Shown piece after piece: positions 11,901 to 64,000 of a stretch of 64,000 bases of DNA. The notes below the pieces were generated by a model. It had not been told where the DNA came from. It was given only the letters and a program-made list of their open reading frames with translations, and ran no database searches. The DNA is from Diphasiastrum complanatum (taxonomy: Eukaryota; Streptophyta; Lycopodiopsida; Lycopodiales; Lycopodiaceae): assembly GCA_029204225.1 (NCBI GenBank), contig CM055095.1, positions 46,762,510 to 46,826,509 on the forward strand. The letters are read 5' to 3'. A program made the position numbers and the translations under genes. Each line of letters begins with the position of its first letter. Position 1 is the stretch's first letter.

Positions 11901-13928
11901 CCTAGATCTTGCATTTTGAACTCACTAGTAAATGTTCTTGCCTAACATTGTCAAGTTTGGAGGTCCAAGTTGCTTGTGTTAAGTGCAATAGATTTGGCCA
12001 TAGGTCCATATGTTCATTTTTATCAAGTTTTACGCATGGTATCAAAGCTCAAATTTGACCATTAAGCAATTTTACAAGCTTGGGTTCACTTTTGATTCTA
12101 GGAGGCAATACTAATCTAGTAGCCATTTTGACAATTTGGTGAAACTAGTCACAGAGAATCACTCTAAGACATAAAGTTTAAGATAGAAACACATGGAACA
12201 TCCTCTTCTCTATAAAAACTCTAATTTAGAGCTAGGAACAAGTTTTACATCACTCATACATTCATTTTCAGAAGTTTCTTTGAAGTAGGGATGGGCTTCA
12301 TTATTTGAATTAGTCTTTACATTGTTAGGATCTTTTGATATCAAAACATCAAGATCACGTAGGATATCTCGTGTGCAAGCTTAGGTAAGTTCATTAGGAA
12401 TTTCAAGAATGCTTTTTAGCATTTATGTACGTTTGGTATCAAGTTATCAAGCTTTAAACAAATTTGATGTACATTATCATGATTTCTAGCAACTAGTTTT
12501 GACATAAGAGAGGTGTTACACACCATCACTCAAACATTATGCTAATCAAGATCACAAGTACAAGACTCGTTTAAAATCCAAAAAAGAGATGAGGATTATG
12601 TAGCAAATGCTGTTGTTGACCTCCTTGAACAAAAAACTCCAGTTCCAATGAGCAATTGTGAGGTTTTCTTCTAAGACAGAAACTATCTTGGAGATCTCGC
12701 AAAGTTCGTATCAACCTAGCATGAATTTTTGAAGGCACTTGATAGTCCCATCTCATCTTGTTATAAACCATGGTATTTTGTGTACTGGTGAGGCAACTGC
12801 ACGAGAGATGATTTGTTCTTCGAATAGACCTTGAATGTTTGTCAATTGTAAACTACTGGATGTTTGATGAAGTAGGAGTGTTGGAAATATTATCTTCTCA
12901 TCCATTATGGAAGACATCATAAATTTGCTTATGTTGTCAACTCATTCATCGAACATACTCCAATGTAATTGTTATATTCAATGACAAAGTAGGCCATTGT
13001 GCCTATATGATGTAACCAATAATATCTGGTCTTTCTATTTGAAAAATAACTCACGACAAATGGATCATATGTGAGGAGAAAACCAGGATCAGATAGCAAT
13101 GGTATCAAGAGAAGGTCCTATGAATACAAGTTCAATGGCAATGTATGGCATTGGAAGCCAATCCTGAAATTGTTCCTTAGACTGATTCTTGCCCCATAAA
13201 TATTCTAAAATTCCATCAACCATGACCTTACTACTACTAAACAAAGAGTATTTACTTTCACAGCTTCTTCTTTCATATATTATATTGATTGATGTTAGGT
13301 CTAGGATATAACCCTAAAAAACATAGATGTGCAAATCTTCAACTGTTATGGATCATGAGATAAAAGTCTTAGACCATGAATTCATCATGCAACAAAGCAT
13401 GGACTCCATGCCAGGACATCCCTACCAACACCCCAGCACCCAAGGTTAGCACAAGTCATTGCTGGTTTATTAATATAGCTCCAATTAGACCTTTCCTTCT
13501 CTTGAATCACAAAAACTACTTTGTGTACAATTTGAGATATCAATCTCTCATTCGGATTGACTATATATATGACCCTGCAAAAAGAACGAACAAACAGCAT
13601 CTTAGAGCAGCAAGCTCCATGCATGATAAGCAAAGTGATTTTTTTGGCCTAGTCTGTTTGCTGCACTGGCTTTCTCTTATTCCTTTTAAATACTGCTCTC
13701 TAAACCTATGATGTGTACATTTTGCCTTATCTAAGGTTTGATGATTCACATACACAGTGGCTGCCATTTACATATAAGGGATGTGAGACAGAGTAAACAA
13801 AACAAAATAATTATTGCAATTTGATTGGCACACATACAATTTTTTCGTTCAAAGCTTCCAAGTTCATGACATTTCTAGTTTTCTGATGTAGGTCAGCAGA
13901 AGCGCACACAAACACTTCGTACTTCATG
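11901..13928. other. Intergenic DNA with an orphan LTR/PBS junction; likely SCD1 3' flank
   Basis: TGGTATCAAAGC at 12037-12048 resembles an initiator-Met primer-binding site and is preceded by ...ACGCA, as at a plus-strand LTR end. No gag or pol follows. 12500-13780 has only short open frames. The last few hundred bases before 13929 should hold the 3' UTR of the minus-strand SCD1 gene; no clear polyadenylation signal was identified. Confidence 0.4.
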
Positions 13929-56292
<42,364 letters not shown>

Positions 56293-57300
56293 CTGCAATT
56301 TCAATCAACAAAGTTCACAAGAGTGAAAAATTTATAAAGGTAGTGAATTTGACATATGGCTTGTGAACAAGGAATCCAAGTAACAGTTTCCCTTGATTCC
56401 CTTATTTTTCCCCTTAGGTGTAAACAAGTGGAAGAATTCAAAGATAGAGATTAGTAAAAGTTCACATAAACTATATACTCAAAATCTGTGAATCTTAGGA
56501 AAACAAAGAACTGTGAAATAAATCAAATTGCTGCACCCCCAACCTATACAATTATTAAGTTATAAGAGCTAGTGAGTTGACTAAGAGCTAACGTTTGTAT
56601 GAGCGTTCTATAGTTCACAGTTGTGAACTTGTGATATAAGTTCTTAGCATTCTATGCTCATTGCTATAGATTTGAAAGACCAAGGTTGGTTTCCATTCAA
56701 AAGAGTTCTAAATCTTGCCAAATGAAATGGCTAACCATTGGCAACATACCATAGGTCTACATCTACACAACTAAATAAAATAGAGGAAATAATTTCATAG
56801 AGCTCTAGGGAAAAGGTATGAAGAATGTCGTGACATGGCTGAAGTGGCTAATGGTGGTACCCCCTGGGCCCTGTTGTGGTGAGCATATGTGGTGAAGACT
56901 TTGTGGTAGAAGAGTATGGTGTGTCTGAGGGTGAACACTAGAAATGGTTTACAATATTAGTAGTGGCAGCAATCAAAACATCTCTTTCAGCATCAAAGCA
57001 ACACATCTCTAGTCTACATATGATATCAAGGAACATAACGTGACTGCCTAATCATGCAAGATCTCCCTTTGATCTCATAGCATAGCAGGAACCAGAAAGT
57101 AAGATGCTCCTGTGATTCAACCAATCCCATAGTAAATAATTTGCACTACCTTTATTGACGCCATAGTTTCGTGGAATTGTGATTCACGATCATATCTATT
57201 TGGTCTAATTCGAATTCGAATTTCAATTTGATTTGTCCTATCAAAAAACCGAGGCCCAAGCCAGCCATTTACGTCTAGATAAAGATTAGAATGTGCACGC
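56293..57300. other. Upstream SCD1 intron, nothing recognised
   Basis: No further SCD1 exon could be found between 56293 and 57300. AT-rich; only short open frames. Confidence 0.45.
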
Positions 57301-57303
57301 AGA

Positions 57304-57337
<34 letters not shown>
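57304..57337. repeat. (CA)n microsatellite
   Basis: About 16 CA units, 80 bp from the (GA)n tract at 57417. Confidence 0.95.
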
Positions 57338-57340
<3 letters not shown>

Positions 57341-57412
57341 TTGAGCAAAAGAGAACTTGGAAGGAGGAGGGCAGTTCAGTGAGGAAGAAAAAATTTGGAA
57401 GAGAAAAAGAGA

Positions 57413-57416
<4 letters not shown>

Positions 57417-57479
<63 letters not shown>
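57417..57479. repeat. (GA)n microsatellite forming the tail of LINE C
   Basis: About 31 units; CT on the LINE strand, directly following CTTTATTAATG in the complement, i.e. the TTAATAAAG box of the LINE 3' end. Confidence 0.97.
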
Positions 57480-57482
<3 letters not shown>

Positions 57483-59348
57483 TATTAATGTCTTTTCCAT
57501 GCCAAAAGGCATATAAGACTAATGAAGTACATGTCAATTGTGTGGTAACCATGGAAGCGTATAAAACGTCTCAAGAACTGTAATAAAGAAAACATCTAGT
57601 ACAAACTAAAGTAGACACGTATGCGAGAGTGTGTCTGTGCATAATAATCATATGTATCTATGTCAAGATGTCAAGACTATGCTGTGGTGCTGCTGCTGCT
57701 GCTGTAAAAGGATGTAATGTGAGCCACAGCATGAGAAGGCACCGGAGCCTGCCGGCGTCGTCTGTGAGCATGAGCATGAGCATGTGTAGTAGTACGTCTC
57801 TGCATAGGATGTCTGGTGATCCTGCTAGTAACGTGATGGTGAGAAGTAAATTATATCTAATCTCTATGAGAATGCGAGCGGCAATCATCATCATCATCGT
57901 CATAATCCTTGTCCTCATGCACTAAGTCACGCGATCTCCGCCTAGTAAAGAATGAAGTGATCAATGGTTGTGAGGTAAAATGTTGGGTTGTCCCGTATTA
58001 ATCTCTCCGTAGGATGAACATCTCGCGTACCATCAGAGCGACACATCGAGGGTCCCCATAGGTGATGAGAGAGCGTAGAGTGGTAGGCATGTCCCGAAAC
58101 AGGAAATGATATCGTCCTCTGATCTCATAGTATACAGGGCATCTAAAGATAAAAGTGCTCCTCAGACTCCACCTCACCTAGAGAGCATAACTGGCAAATC
58201 TGCTCCTCTCTAGGAATACCATGGAACCTCCCAGTCTCAATAGCTAGCTGATGAGAAGATACCCTGAGCTGTCCCAGTGTGAATCTGAGACAATGTGATA
58301 GTCCTGAATCTAAATAGTGTGGCATGACTGGTGTCCCTGATGCATCCGGCTCCAAGAAATGGGTCCGGTACAAAGTTGGCTTAACCCCTAACTGGTTATG
58401 CCAAGTCCGCTCTAGATATGCACGATAGAGGAATTGTCTAATATACTGATGGGTGCCTGAGGGAAGCTCCATGGTGGAGATTCCAAATGACTCAAGTAGG
58501 TGGTGAGATGCCTGAGAGAACCATGATAATTTGTAGCCCTGATCATGAAGATGCTGTGAGGAGGATAGTGCAATTTGTATGTATCGTCTGTCTATCTCTG
58601 GTAACACTTGTATCCTCTGTATATAGGTAATGAGCTGGAAAGTTGCCTTGAACTGTATAGGTGGAACTGCAAACTCGGCCAGGAGAATCTCATGTGGAAC
58701 AGAAGGCTTCGCTCGAATCAACCGAGCTAGCATGGTGGTCTGTAGTCGTGAAAGACTGACCCAGTGTGAAGAGGGGAGACCTGTACACAATGCCTCTGCT
58801 GCATACAGAGCCGTGGGGGTGACAATGGTATCAAAAAGGTGACACTTACTACGAGCATCTTGGATGGACTTCGAGTCTAGCTGAACAAGGGAGGCATGTC
58901 CCTTCCCTAGTCGAGTGGTAGCAGCCTGTCTCATGCTAAAAGTAGGACCTGAGAAAAGGATCCCCAGGTATGTGTAGGAAGGGACCACCTCTAGGACCTA
59001 TCCATCCAAAGTAAGCTCATGTTGTTGCATGAATGCTCGAGAAGTGTTGAAGACCATAACCTTGGTCTTCCCAATGTTCACCCCTAGGCCCCATCTGGTG
59101 CAAAACTCATGTAAGCAATCTAACTATCGTTGTAGACCCTCTCTAGTCGATGAGACCAATACCACATCATCGGCATAAAGGAGGATAGCAATCAAGATGT
59201 CCCCAAGCCTGCAACCAGCACCACCACATTGTGTAATGACTCTCCAACTCATCAATATACAAGCCAAAGAGGACTGGTGAGAGGAAACCCTTGCTTCACC
59301 CCAATAGTGCTCCAAATGTGATCGGATGCCGGAAACATCCCATGCCAA
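57480..59348 (-). mobile_element. LINE copy C: RT to 3' tail, 5' truncated in RT
   Basis: Minus strand. It starts within RT at IWSTIGVKQG near 59315, then LLYADDVVLVSSTREGLQ (YADD at 59166-59177), SYTYLGILFSGPTFSMRQAA, LYAAEALCTG, RAKPSVPHEILLAEFAVPPI. The C-terminal region has THQYIRQFLYRAYLERTWHN, SSHQLAIETGRFHG and ICQLCSLGEVESEEHF (zinc motif, broken by a shift at 58143). It ends with the subfamily 1 tail (hairpin complement 57499-57512) and (CT)n. It is close in sequence to LINE B and carries few stops in its first 280 codons, so it may be relatively young. Confidence 0.92.
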
Positions 59349-59404
59349 TTTTCATTCTCCTATGTCACTTGCTCAAAAATAAAAAATATACCACATGAGA
59401 AAGT

Positions 59405-60940
59405 TATGGCTAAACTCAGAGATGGGACAAGATGGTCACCTCCGATTCACAGTACAATAGGTGTGAAGTCAAGTTGCCCCCTTTTTGCTCTTTACATTGA
59501 TGGTCTCGAGCGGACTATCAAAGAGGAGGGTGGTGATGGCTTTCCGGTTGCAGATATTGTCATACCTATTCTCTTATACGTTGATGATATTGTCTTGTTA
59601 TCTACCTCAACCAGAAGGCTTCAGAGACACCTTGACGTCTTACATGGTTTGTCATAGGTGGGTTTTGACGGTAAATATCTATAAGACTAAGGTCATGGTG
59701 TTCAACACCAACAGGCAGCATATGTGGGACGATATTTTCTATGATGATGGACAGCAATTGGAGATAGTTGCCTCTTACACTTATCTAGGAGTTCTTTTTT
59801 CTGGTCCTCTGCTTACTTTTAGACTTGCATCCATAGCTCGACTGCATAAGGGGCATACAACCCTTGTTTAGATGGAGAGACTTTGTACTACCCTTATATT
59901 CATGATCCTGCTACACGATGTTTGCTCTTTTCAATTATCGTCTCTCCTGTGGCTCTGTATTCAACGGAGGCTTGGTGCTCTGGGCTCTCTACAGGTACAT
60001 GATGAAGGGACATCACTCGATTGTAAATTCTCATGCTTGGCGGGATGATTCGTGCAAAGGCATCGAATCCTCATGACATTATACTAGCAGAGTTTGCATC
60101 TCCACCTATGGTTGTTGATGCTATTCCGGATTGTCATGTTCTTACATAGGCTGGGCGATATGGACACTTCCAGATATCCGGTTGCTTCTTATACATCATC
60201 CCGATCTATTGCTAGTCAGCAGGCTAAGTCGTCATGGTTTGAGGACGTCTCATAGTTTCTTGGCAGATGGGGGATATCTATATCAGCTCTCCCTAATGGG
60301 ACTCAGGCCTATATTCAGCGTCAGCTTTATCACGGTTATATCCAAACAGTGTGGTCACAGCCAGATCTAGAGAGGGTCAAGATGCATTTTTACGGCACTC
60401 ATCTCCTACAGTTAGATGATATGGGGTTACCTACCCTTCCGTTGTATCTTTCACAGACATTATCATATGGTCTTCGATACCGTATAGGGCAGCCTCGTGT
60501 CTCCTCACATCAGTTTGCTATTGAAACGGGGCCGTTATATTGACACACCCCAACCACAACGGATTCGCCAGTTATGCTCGATGTAGGAGGTACAGGATGA
60601 GTCACATTTCATTTTCAAATGTCCTATCCGAGGCCGTTATTATTGTCTCTACATAGACACTCCTCTCTCCCTTGGCTCTTTCTTGGCATATCCAGATCCT
60701 AGATGTGTGGGACTCTTATTGAGAAAGATGTATATGCTATGAGCATCTCTTTTACTATTGGAGGCAGATGATGTTTATAGTCAGACTCTCATCACACATT
60801 TCTTTCATAAGAGGGATAGAGAGGAGGTATCAGAGAATGAGATTGATATCCCCACACGGCAAAAGGCTGTGAAGGCTCAGCAACCACCTACCAAACCAAG
60901 ACATGCAGTTCGTTCATCATCATCATCCAGAGCCTTATGA
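59405..60940 (+). mobile_element. LINE copy D: RT to C-terminal, 5' truncated, strongly decayed
   Basis: Plus strand, head to head with LINE C. RT: IHSTIGVKSSCPLFALYIDG, LLYVDDIVLLSTSTRRLQRH (YVDD, starting 59577), WVLTVNIYKTKVMVF, ASYTYLGVLFSGPLLTFRLA. Later YLSQTLSYGLRYRIGQPRVS, SSHQFAIETG, and the tail region THFFHKRDREEVSENEID with serine-rich end RSSSSSRAL stopping at 60938. Many stops and shifts. Confidence 0.88.
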
Positions 60941-61109
60941 CGGCCTTCAAAATGTTATCGAGTGGCTCGTTAGCCTCCAGTGTGCACCTCAAAGCTTATT
61001 TCTTCAGATCAGCCACTTAGTGATTTGGGTCGTCTTTAGTTGTTTTCCTCAACAGACTTGGTGGTTAAGCTCTTGCATATGTACCTCAACAGAACGAAAG
61101 GTTAAGCTC

Positions 61110-62099
61110 TTGCATATCCTTCTTGCATGAAGAGAAATTCAAGCAACTATCCATTCTGTGTTCGTCGAAAGGGAAGCCATGCTAGCCCGAATTACTTCTT
61201 TGGAGGAAGCATTGAGCAAGCAAGGAAAACCAGCCATCTCTACCTCTACAAGGATCCAAGAATTGGAAGACAAGATTAAGCAACACAAAGAGGAGACCAA
61301 GACTTTTGTATTTCAGCTGGATGTCCTATAGTACCTGGATAGCTGTCGAAGAGTATCTCACACAGACTACGGATAGTGATGGGTTAATTTCGGGTTTCCT
61401 CACATCAGCTAGCCATTGAGACCGGCAGATATAGTGGCACCCTACAGTATGTGTGATACACATGAGGTAGAGAATGAGTTATATTTTCTCTTCGGATGCC
61501 CAACTGACTATGAAATATGAGGGAGCACCCAATCACATTCTCTATCTTCATATCATACGAGGACCCTAGATGTGTTGCATTGAAAATTCGGGAGATGTCA
61601 GACTTGCGGATGACGAGACTGAACATACTTATATGCCCCGTGATACAGCCGAGCATCAAGGAGTGCCTATCCCGCCGGAGACAAAGAAAGGAGGTAGCCC
61701 TGAGTAGTGACTCTGATGGAGAGGCTGAGATTCCAAACACTTCCAAATACAAATGACAGAGACAGTGTCGACGCCCATAGAGACAGCCAGTTCATAGACC
61801 GTAGTCCACGGCTCCACAGCAGCTGAGACGACACCGATAGTCCACTCGGAGACAGAGGTCCGCGGCGCATTCAGCTCTAGTTTCACAGCATACTATACAC
61901 CATTTTTTCCAGGTTGATGGACATTTATCATACCAGGCTGATGGGCTTTGACTATGCCAACCATCTCACTATATATAGTTTTGAGCTTCTAGATATTGTT
62001 TTACTAGCTAGTTGAGCTTTTAAGCTCCTATGTATGCACACTTGACACGTACCTTTTCTTAGTCCTATGTACCTTGGGATATTTCGAGGACATTAATAA

Positions 62100-62102
<3 letters not shown>
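61110..62102 (+). mobile_element. LINE deletion derivative: ORF1 coiled coil, ORF2 zinc tail, 3' end
   Basis: 61130-61330 gives EREAMLARITSLEEALSKQG and RIQELEDKIKQHKEETKTF, the ORF1 coiled coil seen in LINE A. At about 61400 it passes to CDTHEVENELYFLFGCPTDY, the C-terminal zinc region of ORF2. The end is ACTTGACACGTACC, TACCTTGGGATATTTCGAGG, ACATTAATAAAGATCTC and (CT)n, the subfamily 2 tail. Endonuclease and RT are absent. Confidence 0.78.

Positions 62103-62168
<66 letters not shown>
62103..62168. repeat. (CT)n microsatellite at LINE tail
   Basis: About 33 units right after TTAATAAAGAT of the subfamily 2 tail. Confidence 0.97.

Positions 62169-64000
<1,832 letters not shown>

Noticed and set aside
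57658-57918. ORF rich in Met, Ile and Leu on the minus strand
   Set aside because: Lies in the decayed 3' region of LINE C; composition comes from CAT/GCT triplet runs.
59348-59405. Twin-priming inversion of one LINE
   Set aside because: The two arms belong to different subfamilies with separate 3' tails, so two insertions are more likely.

Overview
This window is nuclear DNA from a land plant with a large, transposon-dense genome. Evidence is a plant-type gene broken into many short exons by kilobase-scale introns, plant Ty1/copia and Ty3/gypsy remnants, and LINEs. The species cannot be named from the sequence. The intron sizes and LINE load would suit a fern or gymnosperm, but that is inference.

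The one cellular gene found is the 3' part of an SCD1-type gene (DENN plus WD40 protein, STOMATAL CYTOKINESIS DEFECTIVE 1 family) on the minus strand. I traced 18 exons from 56292 down to the stop at 13929. All join in phase with GT/AG ends: 2026 nt, that is 1 nt, 674 sense codons and a stop. They span 42.4 kb, so about 95% of the span is intron; the largest intron is 10983 bp. The DENN-encoding 5' exons lie beyond 64000.

1-13900 (downstream of the gene): decayed copia elements on both strands, one carrying an antisense 25S rRNA fragment, a tRNA-like retroposon with a 16-bp target duplication, and orphan LTR/primer-binding sites. 13900-28250: the exons for the WD40 repeats, with introns holding copia pieces, small foldback elements and a 4-kb LINE. 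28250-39230: the giant intron, holding LINE pieces, a chromovirus remnant, and a chimera in which a gypsy LTR-PBS-gag-integrase segment runs directly into a LINE reverse transcriptase. 39230-53090: the exons for the middle region, with a 2.1-kb hAT-like element (8-bp target duplication) that contains an ORF1-only half-LINE. 53090-64000: the first traced exons, a deleted gypsy element and a cluster of LINE copies in both orientations.

The most unusual theme is the dominant LINE family. Its copies end in a small hairpin, a TTAATAAAG box and a (CTTT)n/(CT)n tail rather than poly(A). Other LINE copies repeatedly start right after such a tail. This looks like a plant LINE lineage that uses pyrimidine microsatellites as tail and perhaps as target, and seeds most long CT tracts here. 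One (CT)n tract lies directly against a 5' splice site of the SCD1 gene.
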